Shown here: positions 55,515 to 64,000 of the stretch, piece by piece
Layout of the letters: every line of letters starts with the position of its first letter
Position numbering within the stretch: position 1 is the stretch's first letter
Assembly (NCBI GenBank): GCA_022447225.1
Contig: JAKVAZ010000006.1
Span: 372,001-436,000 of the forward strand
Length of the DNA: 64,000 bases
Source: Fuerstiella sp.
GTDB lineage: Bacteria > Planctomycetota > Planctomycetia > Planctomycetales > Planctomycetaceae
Direction of reading: 5' to 3'
Program-made: the position numbers and the translations under genes
The notes under the pieces: generated by a model
The model's input: the letters and a program-made list of their open reading frames with translations, nothing else
What the model was told of the DNA's origin: nothing
Database searches by the model: none

Positions 55515-56261
55515 ATGAAAACGGTTGGAATCATTCCGGCGCGGCTGCATTCAACACGACTGCCGCGCAAGCTGCTGCTGGCAGAAACAGGGAAACCTCT
55601 CATTCAGTATGTTTGGGAGGTTGCCAACGCATGCCCGGAACTCGGCGACGTCATCGTCGCCACAGACAGCCATGAAATCGCTGAGGTCGTTCGAAGGTTT
55701 GGTGGTCGCGCGGAACTGACCGGCGATCATCCAAGCGGGACCGACCGCATCGCTGAAGTCGTGCGGCGCTGCTGTCCTGATGCAGACATTATTGTCAATC
55801 TGCAGGGGGATGAACCGGAACTTGAAACTGACACGATCACACGAATGTTGCAGGCACTGCAACATTCCTCCTGCGAAATGGCAACCATTGCAACGCCTTT
55901 CAGGAATGCAGACGACGTGCAGGATCCATCCTGCGTCAAAGTGGTACTCAATGATCACTCCGAAGCCTTGTATTTCAGCCGCCATCCGATTCCGTTCGCG
56001 CGAGACCATTCCGTCCAACAACTTCTGCAAAGCTCACCCGGCAGCTACATGCTGCATCTGGGGACATACGCTTACCGTAAAGAGTTCCTGCTGAAGCTCA
56101 CAGACATGCCGCCCGGCGAACTAGAACACATCGAGAAACTCGAACAGTTACGTGCCCTGCAGGCTGGAGCACGCATTGTTGTAGCAACGGTGCCTGCGGC
56201 CGCCATCGGCATCGATACCGTCGAAGATTACACAGCGTTTGTGACTCGCTGTCGGGGGTGA
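55515..56261 (+). CDS. kdsB: 3-deoxy-manno-octulosonate cytidylyltransferase
   Basis: A 248-residue CMP-Kdo synthetase, which activates Kdo with CTP for lipopolysaccharide inner core synthesis. Family blocks are IIPARLHSTRLPRKLL (nucleotide-binding), VIVATDSHEIAEV, TGDHPSGTDRIAEV, IIVNLQGDEPELE (metal-binding) and YFSRHPIPFARD; the end AIGIDTVEDYTAF is typical. I chose ATG 55515, which opens directly on the conserved start (MKTVGIIPARL). A run of eight C and eight A bases (55495-55510) lies immediately upstream and replaces a normal ribosome-binding site. Its presence supports a Gram-negative outer membrane with Kdo. Confidence 0.92.
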   Translation: MKTVGIIPARLHSTRLPRKLLLAETGKPLIQYVWEVANACPELGDVIVATDSHEIAEVVRRFGGRAELTGDHPSGTDRIAEVVRRCCPDADIIVNLQGDEPELETDTITRMLQALQHSSCEMATIATPFRNADDVQDPSCVKVVLNDHSEALYFSRHPIPFARDHSVQQLLQSSPGSYMLHLGTYAYRKEFLLKLTDMPPGELEHIEKLEQLRALQAGARIVVATVPAAAIGIDTVEDYTAFVTRCRG

Positions 56262-56415
56262 CCAAGCCCGCTGCTGTCAGTCAGTTGAAGAGAACTCAAA
56301 CCGGCAGACAGCAACTGGTTTTTGTTCCGGTGCCCGACGAATTTGCAATCCATTTGTCGGATCTTTAGTTTTTATTCTGGTGTAGCCAGACTTGTGGTCC
56401 GATGTAACCAGTATA

Positions 56416-56425
56416 CCATATTTTG
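56416..56425 (+). promoter_or_regulatory. NrdR-box-like site 1
   Basis: The 16-base element centred here (56413-56428) matches the NrdR consensus ACACWATATATWGTGT at 12 of 16 positions; the 10-base core CCATATTTTG matches 8 of 10. It lies just upstream of a -35 hexamer. Consensus from established knowledge, match counted by eye. Confidence 0.5.
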
Positions 56426-56427
56426 TA

Positions 56428-56455
56428 TTGACAGCTTATTCGCACCCACTATATT
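56428..56455 (+). promoter_or_regulatory. predicted sigma-70-type promoter of nrdA
   Basis: A perfect -35 hexamer TTGACA at 56428-56433 and a -10-like TATATT at 56450-56455, 16 bases apart. Transcription would start near 56462, giving a leader of almost 390 bases before nrdA. Confidence 0.65.
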
Positions 56456-56456
56456 G
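56447..56456 (+). promoter_or_regulatory. NrdR-box-like site 2
   Basis: The 10-base core CACTATATTG matches the NrdR core CWATATATWG at 9 of 10 positions. It overlaps the -10 element and begins exactly 31 bases after site 1, so both would face the same side of the helix, as known NrdR box pairs do. A bound repressor would block the promoter. Confidence 0.55.
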
Positions 56457-56847
56457 GGATTCTGTGTTAATTTTTGCGGAAGACACTGAAAAAATATTTT
56501 TCGGTTTTCATTCTGTAACGTGTTGTCCGACGGGCAGTTGAGTGATTCTGAGTCAGTGGTTTGACAGTTGCTTCAGTATCCTTATCTTGCTCTTCCGCAA
56601 GGAGGCCCCTAACTCGACAGGAAGTCGAAACGACCCATTATTTCTTTAGCCGATTGCAGTGCCGGCCTGCCTGTCGGTTTTCTGCTTCAGCGTGTGCCTG
56701 CTGAAAGACCCGGAGTAATCAGTCGATGGTTGCTGCGCGGTGAGTGGCTGAATCCGTTCGACGGGTTCTAAAGAGTATATACGGAGTGCCATTGCACGAA
56801 GCATGGCTGTTCATCTGGATGAAGACCAATCATGAGGAGACGTTCGA

Positions 56848-59742
56848 ATGATTCGAGCACAAACGGAATGGGTTATCCACAAACGCGATGGTCGTACAGT
56901 TCCATTCGATTCAGGACTGATTGGTCGAGCGATCGCAAACGCTTTTCGTGCTGAACTGAATCTGGCCGATCAGCAGCCGCTGGATTCAGAATCCGATCAG
57001 GAAATCCGCAGCATCACCGAAGATATCGTCGTCGAACTGTCGACGGATGCCGGTTCAGAGTCCGGCACCGATGTGGAACGTGTGCAGGACATGGTCGAAA
57101 TGCAGCTGATGAAGCGTGGCCATTTCCGAGTTGCCCGCCGTTATATCGTTTATCGTGCAGAACGAGCAAAAATCCGGTCATTGCAACCGTCAGACAGTCT
57201 TGATTCGCTGGAGGAACCGGCGACTTCGTCACTGCGCGTTCTTCTGGAGGATGATGTTCGCGTTGATTTCGACTCTGACAGAATTCGACGTCGATTTGAA
57301 CTGGCCTGCAGTGATCTCCCGAACTGTGAAGTCGATCAACTGCTCGAAGAAGTCATGAAGTCGGTTTACGACGACATCTCGGTCGCAGAGATCTATCGGG
57401 CGATGATACTGGCGGCACGTACGCGCATCGAACAGGATCCGGCCTTTGATATTGTTGCAGCGCGACTACTGAGAATGGTCATTGCCAGCGAATCGCTGGG
57501 AAATGCACCGGCTGTTCCGGAAGACTTTGAACGTCTTTATCGCAACCAGTTTGAACACTATGTGATTGACGGAATCGTTGCAGACCGTCTGTCTCCCGAG
57601 CTGCGTCAGTATGATTTGACCCGGATTGCCCAGGCACTGAAACCGGAACGCGACTCACTGTTTAAGTATCCAGGGCTGCAGGCCATCTACGATCGATACC
57701 TGCTGCACATTGAAGGTCGGCGGATTGAAATGCCGCAATACTTCTGGATGCGTGTCGCCATGGGACTTGCGATCAATGAACCGGATCGCGAGCAGCGAGC
57801 CATTGAGTTCTACGATATTCTTTCGTCAATGCGTTTCACATCTGCCACTCCCACACTGTTTAATTCAGCAACGAATCATCCTCAGTTAAGTTCCTGCTAC
57901 CTGTCGACGGTCAGCGACGATCTGGAACACATTTTCAAATGTGTATCAGACAACGCCAAACTCAGTAAATGGGCGGGAGGTCTGGGTAACGACTGGACCG
58001 GTATTCGCGCGACAAATGCTCATATCAAAGGCACGAATGGTCGCAGCCAGGGCGTTATTCCTTTCCTGAAAGTCGTCAATGACACTGCGGTAGCCGTGAA
58101 TCAGGGAGGAAAACGGAAAGGCGCTGTTTGTTCCTACCTTGAAACCTGGCATATGGACATCGAGGAGTTCCTGGAACTCCGTAAGAACACGGGCGACGAC
58201 CGGCGGCGTACTCATGATATGCATACCGCCAACTGGATCCCTGATCTGTTCATGAAACGGGTTCAGCTTAACCAGAACTGGACTCTGTTTAGTCCCGACG
58301 AGGTTCCGGATCTTCACGATCTGTACGGCAAAGCCTTTGAGGAACGCTATACGGAATACGAGCGGATGGCAGAGGAGGGGCGTATTCAGCTGAGTCGCAG
58401 TGTTCCTGCTGTGGAACTTTGGAGAAAAATGCTGACTCGTGTGTTTGAAACGGGACATCCGTGGATCACCTTCAAAGATCCTTCCAATCTCCGATCGCCA
58501 CAGGACCACACCGGAGTAGTTCACAGCAGTAATCTTTGTACAGAAATCCTGTTGAATACGTCCCCGGAAGAGACGGCTGTATGTAACCTGGGATCGATCA
58601 ACCTGCCTGCTCATATTGAGAATGGCCGGCTGGATCTCCGGATGCTGGAAGAAACAGTCGGAACGGCCATGCGGATGTTGGACAATGTGATCGATATTAA
58701 TTTCTACCCAACACAGGAAGCACGTGTCTCCAACCGGAAACATCGGCCTGTCGGTCTGGGACTGATGGGATTCCAAGATGCCCTGGCGAAGATGAATTAC
58801 AGTTACGCCAGCGAACAGGCCGTTGAATTTGCAGATCGCAGTATGGAGGCAATTTCGTGGTTTGCCATTATGGCCTCTTCCCGACTGGCAGCTGAGCGGG
58901 GCACATATGATTCTTACTCAGGATCCAAATGGGATCGTGGTCTGCTTCCGATCGACACTGTCGAACAACTCGAAAAGGAACGTGGAGTGCCGGTAGACGT
59001 CGATCGATCGACCTCCATGGACTGGGACATTGTTCGCAAAGTTGTGGCTGAAAACGGGATGAGAAACAGTAACTGTATGGCGATTGCTCCGACCGCCACA
59101 ATTTCGACGATCATTGGTGTGTCACAGTCCATTGAACCTATCTACAAGCATCTGTATGTGAAGAGCAATCTTTCCGGCGAGTTCACTCATGTGAATACAT
59201 CACTTGTCAATGAGCTCAGGGAACGTGGCCTGTGGGATGCTGAAATGCTGGATGCACTCAAATACTACGATGGAACGCTTTCTGAAATTGATCGAATTCC
59301 GGCTGACATCCGGGCTCGCTATCTCACATCCTTTGAAATCGATGCCAAATGGCTGATTGAATGTGCCTCACGCCGCCAAAAATGGATCGACATGGGCCAG
59401 TCACTCAATCTGTATATGTGCGAGCCCAGTGGTCGCAAGTTGCATGACATGTACTTTTTAGCATGGAGCAAGGGACTCAAAACAACCTATTACCTGCGAA
59501 CGCTGGCGGCGACTCAGATCGAAAAATCGACAGTCGACGTAAATAAATACGGAGTCCAGCCACGCTGGATGAAACACAGAAGTGCGTCCAGCGACATTAC
59601 AGTTGATCCCGGTCCGGATGCAGGTCAGCGTCAGGACGGCCCGGAAGAAGCTGTCGCTCGGCCTCATGTGGTACCAGCCACTGATATGTCATCCGTCAAA
59701 GCCTGCAGCCTGGATGACCCGGACTGTGACGCCTGTCAGTAA
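56848..59742 (+). CDS. nrdA: class I ribonucleoside-diphosphate reductase alpha subunit with two ATP-cones
   Basis: A 964-residue catalytic subunit that makes deoxyribonucleotides. Residues about 8-100 and 130-225 are two ATP-cone domains ([40 protein letters not shown]); the second may be degenerate. The barrel carries the active-site residues: LSSCYLST (first redox Cys), SNLCTEI (thiyl Cys with Asn and Glu), AVCNLGSIN (second redox Cys), and the radical-transfer tyrosines in [10 protein letters not shown]. The C-terminal tail ends in cysteines ([12 protein letters not shown]) that should relay electrons from thioredoxin. The start has GAGGAGA 7 bases upstream. nrdB follows after 139 bases. 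Two cones imply dATP feedback control. Confidence 0.95.
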   Translation: MIRAQTEWVIHKRDGRTVPFDSGLIGRAIANAFRAELNLADQQPLDSESDQEIRSITEDIVVELSTDAGSESGTDVERVQDMVEMQLMKRGHFRVARRYIVYRAERAKIRSLQPSDSLDSLEEPATSSLRVLLEDDVRVDFDSDRIRRRFELACSDLPNCEVDQLLEEVMKSVYDDISVAEIYRAMILAARTRIEQDPAFDIVAARLLRMVIASESLGNAPAVPEDFERLYRNQFEHYVIDGIVADRLSPELRQYDLTRIAQALKPERDSLFKYPGLQAIYDRYLLHIEGRRIEMPQYFWMRVAMGLAINEPDREQRAIEFYDILSSMRFTSATPTLFNSATNHPQLSSCYLSTVSDDLEHIFKCVSDNAKLSKWAGGLGNDWTGIRATNAHIKGTNGRSQGVIPFLKVVNDTAVAVNQGGKRKGAVCSYLETWHMDIEEFLELRKNTGDDRRRTHDMHTANWIPDLFMKRVQLNQNWTLFSPDEVPDLHDLYGKAFEERYTEYERMAEEGRIQLSRSVPAVELWRKMLTRVFETGHPWITFKDPSNLRSPQDHTGVVHSSNLCTEILLNTSPEETAVCNLGSINLPAHIENGRLDLRMLEETVGTAMRMLDNVIDINFYPTQEARVSNRKHRPVGLGLMGFQDALAKMNYSYASEQAVEFADRSMEAISWFAIMASSRLAAERGTYDSYSGSKWDRGLLPIDTVEQLEKERGVPVDVDRSTSMDWDIVRKVVAENGMRNSNCMAIAPTATISTIIGVSQSIEPIYKHLYVKSNLSGEFTHVNTSLVNELRERGLWDAEMLDALKYYDGTLSEIDRIPADIRARYLTSFEIDAKWLIECASRRQKWIDMGQSLNLYMCEPSGRKLHDMYFLAWSKGLKTTYYLRTLAATQIEKSTVDVNKYGVQPRWMKHRSASSDITVDPGPDAGQRQDGPEEAVARPHVVPATDMSSVKACSLDDPDCDACQ

Positions 59743-59881
59743 ACGATCGTGGTCATCGATTTCCGGACGCTGGATGGTTGTCAACCGTCGGGAAGTCTCA
59801 CACCACGTCTGAACACTGTGTTCTGCTGTCCGGCCTCCGCAATTCTTATTTGTCAGTATCAAACCATTGAAAGGTGTCATG

Positions 59882-60943
59882 ATGACCACAACCGTTTCGA
59901 CCGAACAGGAATTTTCCACAGGAACAAACGGACGATTTCAGGCCGATGAAAAACGCCTGATTAACTGTGCACAGGTCGACGTCAATCAGCTGATGCCGAT
60001 CAAATACCAATGGGCCTGGGAACACTACCTGAATGGTTGCGCCAACCATTGGATGCCAACAGAAGTCCCCATGAATCGAGACGTCGAAACATGGAAATCC
60101 GACAGACTGACAGACGATGAACGTCGCGTCATCATGTGGAATCTGGGATTCTTCTCGACCGCAGAGTCACTGGTTGGCAACAATCTGGTGCTGGCAATTT
60201 TCAAGCATGTCACCAACGCAGAATGTCGGCAGTACCTACTCCGACAGGCATTTGAAGAAGCCGTACATACGCATACTTTTCTGTATGTCGTGGAAACGCT
60301 GGGGTTGAACGAAAGTGAAATCTTCAACATGTATCGTGAGATTCCAACGATCGCAAAGAAAGATGCCTTCGAGATGGAGCTCACCGCTGAAGTGCTCGAT
60401 CCCGACTTTGCCACCGAAACATTTGAAGGACGGCAGACATTCCTGAAAAACCTGATCGGCTACTATGTAATTATGGAAGGAGTGTTCTTCTACAGCGGGT
60501 TCGTGATGATGCTGTCGTTCCACCGTCGGAATCTGATGACAGGTATCGGGGAACAATTTCAGTACATTCTGCGCGATGAAACAATTCACCTGAACTTTGG
60601 CGTCGATCTCATCAACGGGATCAAGTCGGAGAATCCTGAACTATGGACATCAGATTTTCAGGAAGCCATGATTGAACGGGTCCGTACAGCTGTGGAACTG
60701 GAAATCGAATATGCAGAATCGTGTCTGCCGCGAGGTGTTCTTGGACTCAATGCAGCCTTGTTCCGGGACTACGTCCAGCACATCGCCGACCGCCGCCTGC
60801 AGCGTATCGGACTGCCGATTCAATACGGCTCATCCAACCCGTTTCCGTGGATGAGCGAAACGATTGATCTTTCCAAAGAGAAAAATTTCTTCGAAACCCG
60901 GGTCACCGAATACCAGGCCGGTGGTTCACTGAGCTGGGATTAG
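59882..60943 (+). CDS. nrdB: class Ic-type ribonucleotide reductase beta subunit
   Basis: A 353-residue radical-generating subunit. The metal ligands are Glu95 ([12 protein letters not shown]), Glu126 and His129 (EEAVHTHTF), Glu199 (IMEGVFFY), and Glu233 and His236 ([10 protein letters not shown]). The residue four after His129 is Phe133, where class Ia enzymes have the radical tyrosine. With the recalled Chlamydia trachomatis NrdB positions (Glu89, Glu120, His123, Phe127, Glu193, Glu227, His230) each is shifted by exactly six. This predicts a Mn/Fe cofactor without a tyrosyl radical. ATG 59882 has AAAGG at a suitable distance; ATG 59879 is an alternative. It should be co-transcribed with nrdA. 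Confidence 0.95.
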   Translation: MTTTVSTEQEFSTGTNGRFQADEKRLINCAQVDVNQLMPIKYQWAWEHYLNGCANHWMPTEVPMNRDVETWKSDRLTDDERRVIMWNLGFFSTAESLVGNNLVLAIFKHVTNAECRQYLLRQAFEEAVHTHTFLYVVETLGLNESEIFNMYREIPTIAKKDAFEMELTAEVLDPDFATETFEGRQTFLKNLIGYYVIMEGVFFYSGFVMMLSFHRRNLMTGIGEQFQYILRDETIHLNFGVDLINGIKSENPELWTSDFQEAMIERVRTAVELEIEYAESCLPRGVLGLNAALFRDYVQHIADRRLQRIGLPIQYGSSNPFPWMSETIDLSKEKNFFETRVTEYQAGGSLSWD

Positions 60944-61104
60944 TATTCCGGCATGGAGTGCTCTGTGAGGGCGTTCTCCGCCGGCCCGATTGAGAAAGAA
61001 GGACGGCCCTGGTCGGGAAGGGGGCTTCATCAGGCGGAGCGTCTTCCGGTGGTTGTAAAATATTGAGTCCGGCCGAAGCAGTCTGTGAATTTCCGTAAAT
61101 CACA

Positions 61105-62919
61105 CTAAACATCAAGTCCCATCATCCGCATCAGTTCAATTGCATTACTGCGTTCGATTACTCCGTGACGAAGTTGATAATCGAACGTCATCGCACCGTC
61201 CGTAATCTGGTCCTCAAAGTGATAGTTTGCCGCGCGTCCGTCGAGTGAATCGACAATTCGGGTCAGTTCCAGATCGTGTGTGGTCACCAGCCCCAGCGCT
61301 CCGCGATCAAGCAGCGATCGAATGACGGCCTCAGCACCCCGGCGTCGGTCGTTCGAATTTGTTCCATTGAGGATCTCGTCCAGCAGAAACAGAACCGGAT
61401 GAGTGCCGTTGGTCAAATCGACGACCTGACGCAGTCGCCGAACAACACTAAAAAAAAACGAACGCCCCTCAATCAAAGAGTCACTGACGCGCATCACTGT
61501 CCCCATCCGAAACGGCGTTGTTGACATTGATCTGGCGTTGACCCGAGCTCCACACCATGTGAGGACGAGATTTGTTCCGATTGAACGCAGCAGCGTACTT
61601 TTTCCGGACATGTTCGACCCACTGATCAACATCAACCGCTTGTCCTGAGTCAGCTCAACATCATTGAGTACACATTCCTGGTTCGACAGCAGTGGATGGC
61701 CCAGGTCACGGGCAGCGATCCTAGGCGATCCGTCCGAAATCTCGGGAAGCGTTGTATCTGCATTGTCAAAACTCCAGGCCCCGATCGTAAGCAGTACCTC
61801 CAGTTCTGCCGATGCATCAATCCAACCGGGAATCAGTCCGCCATAGTGCACTCGCCAGCGTTCAATACGATCGGTCAGCAGTACGGTAAGTCCAAACAGC
61901 CAGGCGAACGGAATCAGAAACTGATTTCTCAGGCAATTGTTCAGCCAGCCAATCCGGTTGCTCAGTGAACGAATCCGTGTGGAAGCCCGGTGGCCACCAG
62001 TTTTCAGCACCTGCTGCAGTTCAACAACATGAGGATCGTCGAATGAATGAGATTCCAGTTCTGCAAGAATATGTGAAAGCTGCCTGAGTGCCTGATTCAC
62101 ACTGTCCACGGCAGCTGCCATGGCTCTGATCTGCGAACGAACCAGTAACATCAGCGGCATCTGCGCAAGCAGAACCAGCAACAATGTTGAATACCCCACA
62201 ACACCTGCTGCGGCCATCAAAAACAGGACGATTCCCGCAAACCCAAACACAGCCGAACAAAGCACAATCCACGTCGGCACAGTCCGGGCCGCTTCTGCCG
62301 CCCACCGATTCAAAGTTACTTCCGTATCACTCCAGTTGGCCGCATCATCAATGATGGCCAGACGTTCACGAAGATCCAGTTCATTGCGAAGAGACTCAGC
62401 CATCTGCTGACGGTGAATGATTGTTTGCGCTGCAGGCACTTCTGTCATCCAGCGTGCGAGCAGCCGACGAGACGGGAGAGTCCGACACTGGCAGAGTTTC
62501 TGAAACAACGATCCTGGACCAAACAGGTCAAGGTCACCGGACCAGGGATGTTCCGAACAAACAAATTCTTCACCGGATTCAGAAAGCTGCCTCCAGTGAT
62601 TGGTCAGTCGCTGCAGACACGAAGAATACCACCGCTGAATACGAACGGTTGATCTCAGACGCTGCAGAGTTGGCCGATGAACCACCATTGCCAGAACCAG
62701 AACAGCAGCCGTAATCGAGAACGGCAAAACGGCCCGGTGATCTGCAGTCAGCCACGTTCCCAGTACGATCAGCACCAGAAAAAGTGCTGTGCGAACACGC
62801 ACAAACCTGCGGTCACGACGCTGAAGTAACAGCACCTGTCGAGTGGCCAGCTTCAGTCGATGACGGTAGGTCTCGGCCGCTTCCTGCGAACCGAATTCAA
62901 TCGGTAATTCACCTTGCAA
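61105..62919 (-). CDS. membrane-associated MutS-like ATPase
   Basis: A 604-residue protein with a C-terminal MutS-type ATPase domain: Walker A SGSNMSGKSTLLRSIG near residue 432, Walker B FLLDEILNGTNSNDRR near 515 and THDLEL near 545. It lacks the mismatch-recognition domains. Two membrane segments lie at about 43-59 and 62-80, and another hydrophobic stretch near 215-255, so it is membrane-bound rather than a mismatch repair factor. The frame begins with TTG at 62919, 8 bases after the stop of the upstream GspE-like gene, indicating an operon; no ATG occurs before residue 78. The function of this subfamily is unknown to me. Confidence 0.82.
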   Translation of the reverse strand: MQGELPIEFGSQEAAETYRHRLKLATRQVLLLQRRDRRFVRVRTALFLVLIVLGTWLTADHRAVLPFSITAAVLVLAMVVHRPTLQRLRSTVRIQRWYSSCLQRLTNHWRQLSESGEEFVCSEHPWSGDLDLFGPGSLFQKLCQCRTLPSRRLLARWMTEVPAAQTIIHRQQMAESLRNELDLRERLAIIDDAANWSDTEVTLNRWAAEAARTVPTWIVLCSAVFGFAGIVLFLMAAAGVVGYSTLLLVLLAQMPLMLLVRSQIRAMAAAVDSVNQALRQLSHILAELESHSFDDPHVVELQQVLKTGGHRASTRIRSLSNRIGWLNNCLRNQFLIPFAWLFGLTVLLTDRIERWRVHYGGLIPGWIDASAELEVLLTIGAWSFDNADTTLPEISDGSPRIAARDLGHPLLSNQECVLNDVELTQDKRLMLISGSNMSGKSTLLRSIGTNLVLTWCGARVNARSMSTTPFRMGTVMRVSDSLIEGRSFFFSVVRRLRQVVDLTNGTHPVLFLLDEILNGTNSNDRRRGAEAVIRSLLDRGALGLVTTHDLELTRIVDSLDGRAANYHFEDQITDGAMTFDYQLRHGVIERSNAIELMRMMGLDV

Positions 62920-62927
62920 ATTCTAGC

Positions 62928-64000
62928 TCACTGTCTGTGACGTGGCCGTGGATTCACCGGACGGCGTTTGTCCTGTCCGCCACGCGGTGAGGTAAAAACG
63001 CGTTTGACTTCTTCCAGTGATGTCGTTCCGTTCACCACCAGACGTAGTGCGTCCCGCTGCATTGTCAGCTGTTTTTCAGTGTTCATCTGTTTGCGAATCG
63101 CTTTCACGTCACCACTTTCTGCGATGACTTCCTTCATTTCATCCGTCATTTCGAACACCTCATACGCAGCAACCCGTCCGTGATACGGACTTCCGTTACA
63201 CTTAGCGCAGAGTTCTTCCACTGACAAGGCTTCCGCGTGATCCTCCGGGGGTGGAACCGGAGCACGATACAGAACCGTGGTTTCCGGCGGCAGGCCCAGT
63301 TGCTTCAATAACTGAGGTCTTGGACGAAATGCCTGCTTGCAGTCTTTACACAGCCGCCGAATGAGTTTTTGAGAAATTACGGCCTTGAGTCCACTTAATA
63401 CTTTATCTGTACCGACCCAGTCGATCAGTTGCCTCACAGCATCTGCCGGCGTTCGAGCTGCCATCTCCCCAAAGAAGCACAGTCGGTCACAGTAATCAAA
63501 CACCAACTGAACCTGCTGCGGGTCATCAAACTTACCCAGGTAAACAGCATCACCTTCCCTGCGAATAACTCGATCCAGCCTGATTTCCAGATCAATTCCA
63601 GGTTCGTCATCCGAATCACTGACATTCACCAAGCGTTTTTCACCGACATCAGCAAAATTAAATACTGAGTACAAATACGGGTCCATGCAATGCATGGCCA
63701 CCAGCGACAACGACGTCACTCCTGATTCCGGACCTCCGCAGGACAGGATGATTCCGGATGCATCATCCCCGGGTGGAGGTGATGACATTGTCTGCAGTTT
63801 GGTTTTGAGCTGGGCAGGAAAACTAACTTCGGTGGGCGTAACGAATGACTCTCTGGGATCCTCCACGCGAATCCTCAACCGTTCCATTGCACCTTTGATC
63901 GGTAATGTGTCAACCAGCAGTCGATACTCCTGACCGTTAAACTCGGCCAGGATCCCGCCTTTTTGAGGTTTAACTCGTGACTGAACATCCAGCCCTGAGA
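62928..64000 (-). CDS. GspE/PilB-family protein with degenerate ATPase motifs (5' partial)
   Basis: The gene runs off the right edge; 357 C-terminal residues are visible. The fold is that of T2SS/T4P ATPases: R-rich N-terminal strand region (GGILAEFNGQEYRLLVDTLP), VISQKLIRRLCKDCKQ, and a zinc-type CKDC...CAKC arrangement with HGRVAAYEVFEMTDEM. The Walker A loop reads SCGGPESGVTSLS, so the essential Lys is replaced, and the Walker B/Asp-box region reads GDAVYLGKFDD rather than GEIRD. It therefore probably does not hydrolyse ATP and may be a structural or regulatory partner of a true ATPase. The membrane MutS-like gene follows 8 bases downstream. Confidence 0.8.
   Translation of the reverse strand, partial: SGLDVQSRVKPQKGGILAEFNGQEYRLLVDTLPIKGAMERLRIRVEDPRESFVTPTEVSFPAQLKTKLQTMSSPPPGDDASGIILSCGGPESGVTSLSLVAMHCMDPYLYSVFNFADVGEKRLVNVSDSDDEPGIDLEIRLDRVIRREGDAVYLGKFDDPQQVQLVFDYCDRLCFFGEMAARTPADAVRQLIDWVGTDKVLSGLKAVISQKLIRRLCKDCKQAFRPRPQLLKQLGLPPETTVLYRAPVPPPEDHAEALSVEELCAKCNGSPYHGRVAAYEVFEMTDEMKEVIAESGDVKAIRKQMNTEKQLTMQRDALRLVVNGTTSLEEVKRVFTSPRGGQDKRRPVNPRPRHRQ

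Larger units (their letters stand above)
56262..56847. other. regulatory region upstream of nrdA
   Basis: About 585 bases with no coding frame. It contains an AT-rich promoter section (56400-56520) with two NrdR-box-like elements and a long leader containing small hairpins (stem CTTGC/GCAAG at 56586-56601, stem TCGAC/GTCGA at 56614-56628). See the separate promoter and box entries. Confidence 0.6.

Overview
The window looks like a chromosomal segment of a planctomycete (Planctomycetota), probably a marine relative of the Planctomycetaceae. This is inferred from gene families that are largely a hallmark of that phylum: secreted DUF1501, DUF1592 and DUF1552 proteins, a PSD1/DUF1549-DUF1553 cytochrome protein, a PQQ-propeller protein with a methyltransferase-like N-terminus, and beta-propeller/cytochrome c fusions. 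Base composition looks moderately GC and even. I saw no rRNA, tRNA, CRISPR array, insertion sequence or phage gene.

Layout. 1-5.6 kb: the basic tail of an unknown protein, leucyl aminopeptidase, glucose-6-phosphate isomerase, a UPF0173 metallo-hydrolase, a PPP-type phosphatase and an odd two-cluster ferredoxin. 5.8-12.6 kb: secreted proteins (SMP-30 propeller, DUF1501, DUF1592, DUF1552). 13.5-14.9 kb: an ECF sigma factor with a membrane anti-sigma partner, closed by a terminator. 15-23 kb: a probable catabolic set (DapA/NAL-family aldolase, DAPAL-like PLP lyase, 2-hydroxyacid dehydrogenase, propeller-cytochrome, Tat-exported enolase-superfamily protein). 23.5-27.4 kb: a small membrane protein, a long flavodoxin, and two paralogous TPR proteins flanking a possible small membrane protein. 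28-43.6 kb: RraA-like protein, PSD1 cytochrome protein, M28 peptidase, two ThDP enzymes, PQQ propeller and a lipoprotein. 44.4-50.2 kb: a Gld-type ABC system (ATPase, permease-GldG fusion, DUF4340 protein). 50.5-56.3 kb: a DAACS symporter with a large loop insertion, an HD-GYP regulator, transaldolase and KdsB. 56.3-61 kb: class I ribonucleotide reductase nrdA-nrdB behind a promoter with two NrdR-box-like sites. 61.1-64 kb: a membrane MutS-like ATPase and a degenerate GspE-family protein that runs off the right edge.

How the genes fit together. Pgi and transaldolase serve central sugar metabolism, and KdsB implies Kdo-containing lipopolysaccharide. The secreted cytochrome, propeller and hydrolase families suggest degradation of complex organic matter in the periplasm. 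The most informative sequence-level observations are these: NrdB carries the exact ligand and radical-site pattern of the Mn/Fe class Ic enzyme (Phe in place of the radical Tyr); the receiver domain of the HD-GYP protein has Glu in place of the phospho-accepting Asp; the GspE-like protein has lost its Walker A lysine; and several known enzymes have altered catalytic positions. No single clearly new multi-gene system stands out. The best candidates for undescribed biology are the TPR/small-membrane-protein trio with its shared CxxC, and the class Ic RNR with its NrdR-like promoter and long leader.
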